From the NCBI RefSeq assembly GCF_033807575.1, contig NC_084716.1, positions 4,340,001 to 4,404,000 of the forward strand: a stretch of 64,000 nucleotides of DNA, in the 5' to 3' direction. The position numbers were made by a program, and so were the translations under genes. The DNA is from Cydia pomonella (Eukaryota; Arthropoda; Insecta; Lepidoptera; Tortricidae). The notes beneath the pieces were generated by a model. The model ran no database searches. It was not told the origin of the DNA and saw nothing but the letters and a program-made list of their open reading frames with translations. Shown here piece by piece: positions 23,351 to 34,244 of the stretch. Numbering within the stretch: position 1 is the stretch's first letter; each line of letters begins with the position of its first letter.

Positions 23351-24669
23351 CACCGTGTCCAATAAGTTCGAATACAGTTATGATCCTTAATGAAATAAAT
23401 GTACGCGTAGTTTATGTTATGAAAATTATATTAAATGAAAGCCATATTGTGTGTGTATATAAATATATACAATATTTACAACAAATGTTTTGGAATTACT
23501 CCACCTTTAACTTTTTTTACAAGTTTCAAACGTTTCTCAAAAGAGTCACAAGCGGCACGCACCGCATCCATCGGCATATCGTCCCAAATTTGCACGATAA
23601 CCTTTTTAAAATGGCTCAGGTTTGCGACTTTATAATTATTTAGCTTCGAGAGCATGTATGACCATACGAAATAATCTAGTACGTTTAAATCTGGAGAACT
23701 TGGTGGCCATTCATTTTTCGGCAAAAAAATCGGTCAAATTAGCCTTGCACCAAGCTTGAACAGCGTTTGCCGTATGCGACGGAGCTCCGTCTTGTTGGAA
23801 AACATAATAATCGTCTCCAAACATATTTTTTAAATTTGGGGCAACATTTTTCTCCAAAACCTCCGATTTATAGTATGCCGCATTGATTTTAACGCCTTTA
23901 TCAATAAAAACTAGAGGCAGTTTGCCCCTCTTACAAAGAGCACCCCAAACCATCACTGATGGTGAGCTCTGGAACCTAGGCACATTCTTTTCATACTCTG
24001 GAATGTCTTCTATCCGTGCTGCCCACAACCGGTCGTTCTGGGCGTTATGAGGCTGCTCTAACACAAAGAGTTTCTCGTCCGAGAAAACAAATTCGTCACC
24101 TGCGTGCCAAGAAAGTATGGTGCTACATCTTTCTACTCTCTTTTTCTTGGTTGCATCTGAAATGCCATGTACTTTTCGTTTTTTATAAGCATGACATCCA
24201 AGATCTTTTTTCAATATATTATGTACAGATCCCCTGGAAATTTTCAGATCAGCAGCTAATTTTCTAATAGAACGGTGTTTTTTTCCGCCGAATTCGCTCT
24301 CTTATAGCCTTTACCACTTTTTCAGTTCTAGCTGAGCGGGGCCGACCGGATCTTTTCCTGTCCTCTGTAGAAGAGATCTCTTTATACCTTTTTATAGTAG
24401 TAAATACCAGATTCCGTTTAATTCCATGGGGTTGTAACGCCTTGAATATAGCACATGGCCTGTCGCCTTTAAGGAATTTTCTAATAATTTCTTCACGAAC
24501 GTACTTCATCGTGTATTGAAGCCAAACTAAAAATACGTGACTTAGAAATTATAGTACTATGTTTATGTCAATATACTTTTTAAATTAAAATATGAATTTT
24601 ATAGCCAGCGATCCGTATGTCTATACAGCAAGTGCTAAAAGTTTGTATTCGAACTTATTGGACACGGTG
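23351..24669 (-). mobile_element. mariner-family element, 1.32 kb
   Basis: The terminal inverted repeats start CACCGTGTCCAATAAGTTCG and flank 1319 bases, with TA on both sides (23349-23350 and 24670-24671). Removing the element and one TA rejoins the piggyBac frame exactly. The transposase is on the minus strand, and the length is typical of mariner. Confidence 0.95.
23476..24509 (-). pseudogene. mariner transposase, frameshifted
   Basis: Three overlapping minus-strand frames cover the protein. The N-terminal helix-turn-helix region starts MKYVREEIIRKFLKGD (24509) with the linker RSGRPRSARTEK. The catalytic part has FSDEKLF, QQDGAPSHTA and PPSSPDLNVLDYFVW, giving a D,D,D signature with a little over 30 residues between the last two. 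Frameshifts occur near 24265 and in a homopolymer near 23725, so the enzyme is inactive. It seems more decayed than the transposase it interrupts, although that impression needs alignment. Confidence 0.85.
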
Positions 24670-24889
24670 TAAGTAGAAATTTATTACGACTCATGTACTT
24701 TGAAATTACTGAATTTGGAAATAAATAATGAGTCTTCCAGTAATCCACAGTTCTATTTAACTTTATTGTCCCCATGTGAATTAGGATACCGAGAAACGTC
24801 TTAAACGTATTTACATCAATCGGGACCCACTCCTTAATGCGACTGTGAGGCCGTAGCGGTGATTGTAGTAAGTTATTCGCATATCTATT

Positions 24890-25456
24890 GGTTTTTTTTT
24901 TTTCATTTATTAAGGAGCTTTTTCGATTGATCGAATATGTCGCCCCGTTTAAAAAAGACTTAATTAACAGAGTTAATATGTATAATAAACTTAATCACAC
25001 TTGTCTGTCCTTAAGACCACACTTAACAATATTTAATATTTTTCCGACCACCTCGGACATAGGATTCGACAGGTAAGTATTGCACAATCCAATGGAACTG
25101 TCATTAAAAAGACGTCGCCTGGGTCCCTCATTTCGGGCACATTCCATTAAAATATGATACGCATCTTCAATACGATTGCATAAGGTGCATAATTCTGAGT
25201 TGACTTTACGCATAAGGTACGCGAATTTATTTAATGGAATGTGTCCGGATCGTAATCTTAGCAGTAAAACGAGATCCTGCCTACATAACGAACTATTATC
25301 AATCCACGGAGAATTCAATGGGTGGGGTTGTACAATCTTAAACCAAATGCCTTTATCCTGGGACCTCTGGTCAAAATATTCCTTCCAAAGTTCGCGACAT
25401 CTTGATTTAACTAAATGTAAGCAATCACTATACGCAGGTAGTAGATCATGCACGTG
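24890..25456 (-). mobile_element. 5'-truncated LINE within piggyBac transposase 2
   Basis: The insertion lies between the MDLIVT and TNRYANN segments of the piggyBac protein. A poly(T) at 24891-24902 is the poly(A) tail of a minus-strand element. The frame 25453-24995 (about 152 codons) shows the zinc-finger tail of R1/Jockey/I-type ORF2 (CTLCNRIEDAYHILMEC, then CARNEGPRRRLF). Only the extreme 3' part is present. Confidence 0.85.
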
Positions 25457-26302
25457 ACAATTAAGTCCATTATGCTGGGAATCAAAATAAGGTATAAAAA
25501 GTCAATAGGACTTTTCCCTGCCATATCAGATTTCAAGCCAGGAACGGCAGTAAAGCGAATATCATTTTGAACCGGTGGGTTACCATTCAACCAGTCTTCA
25601 ACTGTCTCTGTCGACGCTGCATGATGATCTGTGTCATCGTCATCCATAGTTAAATAATCCACCAGCAGATTTGTTTCCGTTCAGCACCATCTTCATCCTC
25701 TTCAACTTCCAAGTGATGGTCGATATTTTCACTGAGAAGGCCGTACAGTTCATTTAATGATAGTGATTCTTGTATACCAGAATCCTCCTCAACCACGTCT
25801 TCCGGCTCCTGCCATGAAGATAAAGTAGCGAAGATATCGTCAACAGGGTCTCGTGAACTCGACGGTCTTTGTTCCATTTTAAACTAAAACAAGAAAAAAT
25901 AAATTAAAATTTAACGAATTTTCGCGTATAATTACTACTTAATTACATGAGTGTTAACCTTAATTCGTTAAATCGTTTTATGTGAAAGAATAACAATTCC
26001 ATTAACAGAAAACAAAATCTTTTTTGATTTAGAATACGTAGGTAGCTTATAAAATACCATGCGGAAACTATATTATATTGTAATCTATTATTATTAATTT
26101 CAAACTTAAAGAAAACTATCTATTAAAATATAAATGTCGCCCTTGGAAAAAGTGACAGCTCAGGATATTCTCATTATTAATACTACCACACGTCGCACTC
26201 CAGGGGACATTTTAAGGGTACGACAATTTTTCATCTGCCATTATTCAAAAACCATTTCGAGATAATAGCCTGTAGAAACGGAAAACATTTTTTTTTTTTT
26301 TT

Positions 26303-27142
26303 TTAATTATTTCCCTTTCCAAAACAATTGACCTTACTAGTAACATTAGCCTTATCAGCAACTAAGCGCTGTGCTAAAGTTACACCATCCTTATTCTTTA
26401 CTGATGCAATTCTTGCAATGCTTTCTTTAGATACTTTACCACTCTTGAGTTGCTGTATGGCACAGAGGAGTGGGTAGTAGTCAAACACTTCGGTAAAATG
26501 TTCAGCACCTGGAGCAGCTGAATAATACAGTTTTTTATCTGTATCACCTATGCCCAAAGAAATGGCCATTGCACATTTTGCCAGAGGGGTTACACGATTT
26601 CTAGCACAATAAGCAGCACACATACCAGTTAGACGATTTAATGTATACTCTCCATCACCAATGGTGTGCCCAGGTCCACCTTTCTTTATTTGCAGTGGTT
26701 CTTCTTGAGTAGCCATAAGCCCACCTATTTCCAAATACGACCCTGGCTGAACATTCTTCAACTTTTCACGTATTTTTTTACCCTGGCATAAAATGTTTTC
26801 TAGATTCTTTTGCTCACTTAAGAACAAGTCATTCATATGCTGAGTATAGAATTCCTCACCTTTGAATGTAGACTGCTGCACACCTTCATCAAATTCAAAT
26901 GTGGTCATTGTACCTTCTATGATACTCCTATTCAAACTAGAGAGTTCAACTAATGGCACAATATTTTCTATCAAATATAATGGCAGCTCTGACAAGGAAT
27001 CGTGATATTCGTCACTTGAAGTTGAACTAATGGATACCTTCCTTCGAACTTCTTTCAATAGCTCACTGTACTCTGGGTCTAGCTTTTGCAATTGGCGGCT
27101 CTTTCTTTGTTCTGTCAGTTTGGGAAAGTTGGTTAAGATTTA
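26303..27142 (-). CDS. Unrecognised protein ORF followed by poly(A); possible retrocopy
   Basis: An uninterrupted minus-strand frame runs upstream of 27091 (readable from about NFPKLTEQRKSRQLQK) to a stop at 26303, roughly 275-280 residues. It starts charged and helical (LDPEYSELLKEVRRKVSISS). It then has MTTFEFDEGVQQSTFKGEEF and a conserved-looking globular part (GGPGHTIGDGEYTLNRLTGM, NRVTPLAKCAMAISLGIGD, KKLYYSAAPGAEHFTEVFDY), ending KANVTSKVNCFGKGNN. An 18-20 base poly(A) follows the stop by about ten bases, as in a processed retrocopy or LINE-made insert. No ATG precedes the charged part, so the 5' end is probably truncated. I do not know the family. It lies in the 5' flank of the piggyBac-like transposase, inside the element's TIRs. 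Confidence 0.55.
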
Positions 27143-28041
27143 ATCAATATAATATACAGTGCACTACTGACGATATTTTATTTATTTATTTGTTTTATTT
27201 GTGACACGGCCGGTACATGGCTGTCACGTGGGCTGCCTTGGTTGCTAAAACATCTTCGGGACTAATCGACGTCGAATATCTTTCTTCATATTCTAAAAAA
27301 ATGCGGTTTATAAAAATAAGTTGCCGGCATACTTAAAATTCTTACGTTTGCAACACAGCACCCGCCAAATAACCCCATTTTGTACATAAGCCCTTTTTAC
27401 TTAAGTCACAATTAAAAATGACTTTATCATAGAAAATTAAGGATTTTCGAAAAATAAAAAGATACTGGTAACTTGAATTTTGTTTTATTTCTAACCATTT
27501 ACTAAAAAGTCAGGGTCAACATTTTTAAATAGGGTTAATGGGTAAGTATGCTTTACAAATACATCAATTACTTAGTAATTTACGAATAAATCAGATTTTT
27601 TTGAATAAAAACACAAAAAACTATGCATCAAACGTAAATTGCTAATTGGTTTATTTGTAAAACAAACCAGTTGACGTGCCCGCAAAACGCCCCTTGTGGT
27701 GCGACCTATGATTATTACTTTTATTGTTTAGTAGCTTATTATTGATCTGTACCGTTTGACGGATAAATCCGTCTTTAGTGGTCATAAAACAGATCGTAAA
27801 CAGTTCATAATGAAAGGTAATATGATAATAAACCTTTCAAATAACTACCTTACGGCCTAATTTTTAAGGTAAATTGCAAACAGTAGTAGCCATACACCTC
27901 GCCAATAGGCTACAACAGGAATGAGTTCCGACTTCGACCAAGATATACTTTGTTGGCTTTAAGTATTAGCCGGCTTGTGTCAATTCAATTGCGTGGTGTT
28001 TTTTATTATCCTGCAATTAGTGCAACTATAATATACATAAC
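27143..28041. other. Noncoding interior of piggyBac-like element
   Basis: AT-rich with no coding signal. The presumed promoter side of the transposase gene would be here or nearer 25880, but no clear core promoter stands out. Confidence 0.4.
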
Positions 28042-28126
28042 CAGTGATCGGGGATTTCTATGCCTCTTGGGGTGAATTACCTCAATCATTATGCTAGTAA
28101 ATATATAAATAAATCCCCGATCACTG
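28042..28126. mobile_element. 85-bp miniature hAT-like element
   Basis: Perfect 16-bp inverted repeats (CAGTGATCGGGGATTT) enclose about 50 bases. The flanks are the identical 8-mer TACATAAC (28034-28041 and 28127-28134). An 8-bp TSD and a CAG start fit the hAT superfamily. It is one of the smallest complete-looking insertions here. Confidence 0.92.
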
Positions 28127-28784
28127 TACATAACATAAGGTATAGTCGCTTTATACGTTACGTACGTTAATACGGAATTATGTAGGCCTATGGCCTATAC
28201 AGAAGGTTATCAATGCATGTAATCAAACCATATCATTTGAGTAGGTGCTTTAAAGAGACTAATGTATATAAATAAAATAAATAGATACAAATTAAAACCG
28301 TTATTTAACATTTGTACCTACATAAAATACATTAAACAGCTAATATACACGCAACACGTATAAATTAAGTGTAACATAATTTATAACATTTGATAAAGTT
28401 TTCGTACTCACCGCCCAAGCCTCGTTATCCTATTAGAAGTCACTGCGTCTATTCACTTCCAACACATCTTCCAAAACAGTCCAATACGTAGAAGTAGTAT
28501 GGAGAGAAGCTCAACGTTCCAAACACATACTCGAAAAAGCTTAGAAAATCAAAAAATAAGCGGAGGACTGAATGTCAACACAACGCAAACAATACAAAAT
28601 ATAGGACGAAAGAAATTGCGAACTCTAAGAACATAAAGTTGCAAATGAGGTGAGTCCATTTGCAATCCTTTACGGTTTACCTGGGGTTGCAGTGGGGATT
28701 AGCCACCGGGAGATTAAGAGTAGGGGTATTAGTCACCGCGTTCTTTTGTTTCATGTACACGTCGGCATGTCGGCAATGAATGGG

Positions 28785-29385
28785 TCAAAAGGATACTTCT
28801 GTCTTACTATTAAACTTTTAAGTTTATTTTCCGTTTAGATATATTACTTTAACAAGAAGTATACATAGGTAAAACCGGGTATTTTCTTAACGACTCGCAA
28901 GTGGCTATACCATATTGGTTGTAATAATTTCTTATTCGTGACTAGTAACAAAACTTAGTATATAGTAGATAAAAAGAAATGGTCTCATTTCATTATTTTC
29001 TTCACACTTTAAATATTAAATGCAACCCATTTTATTATAGTTAAATATACAGTCGAAAATGTTTAGTACCCCTGGACATAAACATGTCTGCGTATCTAAA
29101 TTATTTTAGTAGTTTGTATTATTAATTGCCACAATCACTTATAAAGTATATGGCACATGATTAAATTACTATCATTAAATATTTTTCGCGATAAAAGGTA
29201 AATGACAATTACCTAATATAAACATAATGGACGGGAATCCGCCTCCGCTTCACCCGAAATGAAAATGTTGAGTATTACAAATGTGTTTATTTTAATAACC
29301 GGTAACAGTATACAATTTGTCTTTAAAAATTACATCTCGGGATAAGTTTTTTTAAATAAGTGTTTTTCTGGCAAAAACTATTTTT
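28785..29385. other. No recognisable feature
   Basis: AT-rich spacer between the right piggyBac terminus and the palindrome repeats. No coding or repeat signal was found. Confidence 0.4.
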
Positions 29386-29962
29386 TCTAAATTACAAATG
29401 CACTGAATCCAAAAACCGAAGTAAAATATTCTCCTTCAAAAAAATAAATAAATAGTTGTTTTCTAGTAAAAAAACGAGGCCGCGAAATCGCGACCCCGGA
29501 ATTACGATCGGACGTGAATTCGCGTCTTCGGCATCCGAGATAAGAATTATGAAAATTACAAATGCACTGAATCTAAAAACCAGCAACAGTATAATATTAT
29601 CCTTCATAAATAAAGTAACATTTTGGTATCAGCATTTAAGTACAGTTGTTTTCTAGCAAAAAAAAACACAACTCGAGGACGCGAAATCGCGTCCTCGGCA
29701 TAACGATTACACATAACATGGGACGCGAATTCGCGTCTTCGGCATCCGAGATAAGAATTATAAAAATTACAGATGCACTGAATCCAAAAACCAGCAACAG
29801 TATAATATTATCCTTCATAAATAAAGTAACATTTTGGTATCAGCATTTAAGTACAGTTGTTTTCTAGCAAAAAAAAAACAAATAACTCGAGGACGCGAAA
29901 TCGCGTCCTCGGCATTACGATTACACATACATAGGACGCGAATTCGCGTCTTCGGCAATTAA
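29386..29962. repeat. Tandem repeat of about 210 bp with embedded GACGCG palindromes
   Basis: Units beginning AAATTACAAATGCACTGAAT recur two to three times with period near 200-230 bases. Each includes GACGCGAAATCGCGTC and GACGCGAATTCGCGTC type palindromes followed by TTCGGCAT. The second and third units are almost identical. The palindrome matches the array at 20515-20675, suggesting the end of a related piggyBac-like element. The exon at 30502 supports that. Confidence 0.85.
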
Positions 29963-30501
29963 AAATAATTGTCCTGACCGCCCAACAAGTATTCTTAGTA
30001 ACTTGTGAAAGATTTATTGCACTTACAAGGAAACAAACAAAGAGCTTCGACTAAACTATTTTGGTCTAGAGCGTAATCGTACTAAGCGCAATCTGAAAAG
30101 TTATTGTAATACATAGGTTCGTGTACATATAATAGAGTCGTAAATCCTTTGGCTCAACTAATGCCTTTAGTACAATAATGCATCTGGGCGCATAAAGATT
30201 TTTACCACTCCTCATCTCTTGTGAAGTCGCCGACGCCGGTGACGGCATGCGTGGGGTTTTTCCACCCTCAACGTCCCGGAATACTAGTTTGTTTCATTCG
30301 GTATCTGTTTGTGCATCCTGCCAGACGTATCGGGTATTTCTCTGTGTTCCTAAGTGTATTTCCATATTTACGACCGGCTTGTTTTTTGGACTTCGATTGC
30401 GATTCCGAAACCGTGACTTGTGCGTGTCTTCCTGAACTTTGATTGCCTACGATTGGATTTCGACGATAGTGGACGGTTATTACCTCGGGCCCCTTGGGGT
30501 A
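29963..30501. other. Probable 5' flank of a third piggyBac-like element
   Basis: No ORF is convincing. The stretch lies between the palindrome array and an acidic first exon on the plus strand and rises in GC after 30230. It may hold a promoter and leader. Confidence 0.3.
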
Positions 30502-30695
30502 ATGGCTACTCAACGTACCATGGACGACATCGAGCGAAATATGCTGGATATTTTTGGCGATGTGTCTGAGGCTCCGAACGCGACGGGTTACCACGAGGCG
30601 GAATTGTCACAAATTGAAGCGTTACTAGAAGCAGACGACGACGACTACAACGTGCCTTCTGACGAAGAGTTCGATGACGTCGGCAATAATAACGC
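30502..30695 (+). pseudogene. Orphan first coding exon of piggyBac-like transposase 3
   Basis: From the ATG at 30502 (MATQRTMDDIERNMLDIFGD) the frame continues through a strongly acidic tail (EADDDDYNVPSDEEFDDVG) to a consensus donor (AACGC|GTAAGT, 30696). Acidic N-termini split off by an intron are usual for insect piggyBac-like genes. The catalytic exons are absent: within 100 bases the sequence turns into a LINE on the opposite strand. It is therefore a stranded 5' fragment. The assignment to piggyBac rests on style and neighbourhood and not on a diagnostic motif. Confidence 0.45.
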
Positions 30696-30789
30696 GTAAG
30701 TACATATATACAAAGCTAAAGTTTTTTTTGTTGTGGGTACTAGACGACGATATATACCACATGTTTTTTGACCCGCTGAAAACCTTAGA

Positions 30790-32170
30790 CACCCCAACTA
30801 ATTTTAATTATTCTGGAGTGATCTAGACACCAACCCCGACGTAGCGAATCTTGGCGCTACCAAGCCTGGCTCCCCCCTGACTACCTTCAAGACGACCACT
30901 TCAATCATCTGCGTAAGCTTCTTTCTGATGAGTTTCGCCAGAGCCTCATCCACCGAAACGCCATCCTCCCGGCATACAGCCACAGCGAGACCTCGATTCG
31001 CCTTAGCGACGTTTCGTGGTCCCTCTGCGGCCGCCTTGCCTTGATTATGGCGCTTCGCCGGAGGACGCTCCGAGCGACCCTCATCAGTACTCTGTCTCTT
31101 CATCTTTAGACCGCGGTTGCTCGGGCCGGGTTTGGCCTCCCCCTTGGTAAATGCCACGGGAATGCCACTCCCTTCCCCAGCAATCGCAGCCCTCCTCCTA
31201 AGCAGTTTCGCTTTCTTCTTTTGAGCCTTCGACTCGTACTTATGGAACTGCTCCTTCACCACCGGTGTAGCCTCCCTAACGGTTTCCCCCCTCGATAGTG
31301 ATTGTAGCAGCGCCTCTTCTTCATGCAGTGTCAGGCCCTCCAGTTGCAGGACATCCGGGGTACCCTTTCTGCTCCTCTCCTGACCTCCATGCTCCGACTA
31401 ACCAGAGCTCAAGGTTCCGCCTACTGTGATGGTCGGGGGTCCACCGACTGGCTTCCCTCCCTCCCTTTCTTCTGCCCTTGCGGGCTCCTTCTCCGCTTGC
31501 GCGGTGATTTTATTTTTATTCATTTTATTTGATTCGACTTTATCCATACACTATAAATTTTTATGGGAAGAAATAAACTTAGAGTGGTAGCAGTGCTCCC
31601 TTGCCGTCCACCCAGCAACATTTACACCTACGCAGTGGCGCCACCCCCCTGCGCATAGTCGTACACGACAGCGATTGTGCCGAGTAGGCTCGCAAGCATG
31701 GAAGGACAGCTCCTGCGTTGCTTGTCTGCGATGGGACTGTGCACGTCGGTTTACCCCAAGGAAGTCGCTCATGATCTCCCGGGGCTAACACTTGTACACA
31801 TATGCCCACCACTCCAGCTTCCAGTTTGGAATAGAGGCGCTTCACCCCAAGGGCATCTCTCCACGACACCCCGGGGTTCCCCAGCCTCCACCCCGCCCCG
31901 TCCGCCAGACACAACACAGGCCCTGTCCCCCCTCCCCTCTTCCGCTTGCGAGCCCAATCGGCACCAACCCCCCGCTGCCCACAGCCGGCTGTGAGGGCCC
32001 TCGGCACGTCCTCCCACCTTGACCCTGGGGGTTTTGGGGCGTGTTGCCATGACGGGGTTACCCCCAAGATGACAACACGACCTGTGCACTCCTCATTTAT
32101 CCGGGCTTGTGACCGGCTCCTTTTGGACCACGGATGATCCGCAAGGAGGCTGAGTTTATACTTAGTCGTG
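30790..32170 (-). mobile_element. 5' end of a LINE (GC-rich 5' UTR plus ORF1)
   Basis: Unusually for a LINE relic, the 5' part is kept and the 3' part is missing. The 5' UTR (about 31550-32170) is GC-rich with C-rich runs, and ORF1 follows on the minus strand. The sequence stops abruptly at about 30790, next to the orphan piggyBac exon. A later deletion or rearrangement, not incomplete reverse transcription, must have removed the rest. Confidence 0.7.
30804..31547 (-). pseudogene. LINE ORF1 (gag-like) N-terminal part, interrupted
   Basis: The ATG at 31547 (MDKVESNKMNKNKIT) opens a frame with GPPTITVGG and a basic coiled region (YESKAQKKKAKLLRRRAA). One TAG interrupts it near 31398. Basic and low-complexity segments (KPGPSNRGLKMKRQSTD, RPPAKRHNQG) then lead to LAVAVCREDGVSVDEALAKL. 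The frame is lost in the PRFATSG segment near 30830, and the protein ends at 30804, before any zinc knuckle. The layout is that of a Jockey/R1-type ORF1. It is non-functional. Confidence 0.65.
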
Positions 32171-33341
32171 TTTTTTGAATGCAAATGTATTTTCCTCGTA
32201 CTCGAAATGAAAAGTAGAGTGTTTAACTCGGGTGTAAAGCACAATTTCAGTCTCGGATCTGGCCAAACTATCTCTACAAAAATAGGTACCTTTCATCTCT
32301 TGGCTAACAATCTACTATTACAAACCAACGTTCCAAAAATATAAATGTGAACGACCTTAATTGTCACAGAGGCGTGTGGAATGTGTCTGATATTTTGGGA
32401 AAGTTGCCTTGTAAAGATGTTTGTAAACTCGCACATAGTAAAAAGAAACAGGCGAAACACGTCTATAGGATTAATAAAATACTAACTCCTCAACGGCCGA
32501 TACGGCCACGGCGATTGCTATCAACTCCGTTGCTACGAAGGCGTGCATCCCTTTAATTTTATGGGATCTCACACAGTTCACTTTACAAACTCATTTTAAA
32601 CGCAGTAATAATGTACTGTGTTTTAGCGTATAAGCAGCGTATTTATTATTCAAAATTATCCTACTATCCTTTTTTTTAGTATTACGAATTTTATTTGCTT
32701 AAAATCTCAATCAAAACTCACAACATGAATAATAAACTAAAAAATAGTTTCGTCATATATTTTGTTTTGACAAACATATCGTCTACGCGATGCCTCAATT
32801 AGTGGCCTAGCAATAAGATGGTGATTCGTCAGTGATCAAATAGCTTGTCCGACCTTGCTAACTATTGAATCCTTTCCATTAAGGGCAATCCACTAAGCAT
32901 GTTAGTAGAACATTGCTATAATAAACTATGCTACTTTTGTCTCCTGGCTGACAGGATAGTATAACAACAAGTATCAGTTGATTCACCCATTACTACTATG
33001 ATTTGAAGTTCTGATTATTTGTTAATCTCTGTTGATTCTAACTTGTTCTCTTTAGTTGAAATAAGTAATCAGCTACTTTGAAAAAATTATCACCATATTT
33101 CATGTATAAGTACTTTTTGTCAACCTTGTTATTGAACATAGAAATACCTAGTTCAAATTAGATAAAAGCTCGTAAAACTTACCGTTTAGTCCATGGCCAG
33201 CAGGTGCAGAACTGCTCCTGCTGCTTTCGTTGAATGCTGCAGGTCATAATTTTGTATTAAACCATAGGTAATAAAACAAGAAATCCTATAGTTAGTAACA
33301 ACATTCGGTTAATTAGTATCAGCTTATTAACGTAAAACTGA
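32171..33341. other. No recognisable feature
   Basis: AT-rich DNA without supported genes. The short ORF at 32347-32556 has no protein-like signature. Confidence 0.4.
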
Positions 33342-33570
33342 TTTTACAGTACATATGGGGCTACTTTATAGCACTAGTGCGAGAAGTAGCATATTATGTT
33401 ACTGTGTCGAACATTTAAAGGGCCATATGTACTGTAAAACGTTGTACGATACATGTGCGAATAGGTAATTCGCAACTCGTGTCGATTTAAAACACTCCCT
33501 TCGGTCGTGTTTTAATTTATCGCCACTCGTTTCGAATTTCCTATTTTTCGCACTTGTATCGTAATGTACT
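33342..33570. repeat. Two adjacent inverted-repeat MITE modules
   Basis: Module one (33342-33438) has ends TTTTACAGTACATATGG in inverted orientation. Module two (33445-33563) has ends TACGATACATGTGCGAATAG against TACGATACAAGTGCGAAAAA. Between its arms lies TTTAAAACACTCCCTTCGGT. The pair looks like a moth repeat family; that is pattern memory, not a search. Confidence 0.65.
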
Positions 33571-33926
33571 ATTACCATTTGCCAGTACATTCCCACCACA
33601 TATATTTTAGAGGTTAATTGGACAATACAAATAACGCAAGGCAATATTAATTAAGGCAGCCCAAACAACATCGACAGCATTACACATCCCAAGTGCAGTA
33701 TTATATTAAAATATAGGTGCAAAATCAAACCACACGAGCATAAATACCTTTAAAATCATCGTGTTTGTGTCAGCTATAAAAAAAATACGTTGGTCCATTA
33801 TATTAATTTTCATGACAAATATATTACTAAAATAACAACACTGCGAATTTATCTCATTATTTTGAAACGTAAACTGTAAAACCAAATTGTTAAAGGACAT
33901 TATTACACAAATTGAAAGTCCCACAG
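33571..33926. other. Target-flank sequence, no feature
   Basis: AT-rich sequence preceding the Harbinger target duplication TAA at 33927-33929. Confidence 0.4.
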
Positions 33927-34244
33927 TAAGGCCGGAGCCCCACTGCTGCGCACGCTACGCACGGACACGCTATACACGTCGCCCACGTGGGTTCATTGGT
34001 CTGACTGCGTGTGTCACCATTTCCACAGCAACCAGTGCACGCACACGTAAAACGTGTGGGCCACGTGGGTACATTGGTCAGCTGCGTGTGTCCACATTCC
34101 CCACTGCGGGCCACGCACATGCACGCGCGCGCGGGGAGGTGCGACGTACTTGAGGCCACCTTTCCACTGCAACTCACGGGCACGCTCGCTCACTAGTCAG
34201 AAACGTTCTGTAGAAGCAACACTTGCTGTTTTCGCTGCACTAAA

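Larger units (their letters stand above)
22282..25877 (-). pseudogene. piggyBac-like transposase 2, split by mariner and LINE
   Basis: The N-terminus starts at 25877 (MEQRPSSSRDPVDD, acidic). One frameshift (about 25685) leads to DWLNGNPPVQNDIRF, GLKSDMAGKSPIDF and MDLIVT, where a LINE interrupts. It resumes at 24887 (TNRYANNLLQS...IKEWVPID...FLGILIHMGTIKLN) and is cut again by a mariner within NKFLLIMKALNV. It ends at 22282. The C-terminal block (23350-22282, 354 codons) is clean. It has IDESIMLFRGR, LYIDNYYSS and NKFMRNVDKHDQ, which supply the three catalytic Asp positions, and a C-terminal Cys-rich finger (CRQCAKNN...CPDCLGFPGLCLWC). Apart from the frameshift the two insertions are the only lesions, so the element was probably active until fairly recently. 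Confidence 0.9.
20464..28784 (-). mobile_element. Composite piggyBac-like element with accessory gene
   Basis: The left end CCCATTCATTGCCGAC (20464) follows TTAA. The right end is its inverted copy (ending 28784) followed by TCAA, a one-base variant of TTAA. CCC-starting ends and a TTAA target are piggyBac hallmarks. Within 8.3 kb it holds, from left to right, GACGCG palindromes, a plus-strand two-exon gene, a 126-bp tandem repeat, a minus-strand piggyBac transposase split by a mariner and a LINE, an unrecognised minus-strand ORF with poly(A), and an 85-bp hAT-like insert. It is much longer than a typical 2.5-3 kb piggyBac, mainly through these later insertions. Confidence 0.78.

Noticed and set aside
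31579..32244. Long overlapping ORFs on both strands in GC-rich DNA
   Set aside because: GC-rich sequence has few stops. The position fits the 5' UTR of a LINE whose ORF1 begins at 31547.
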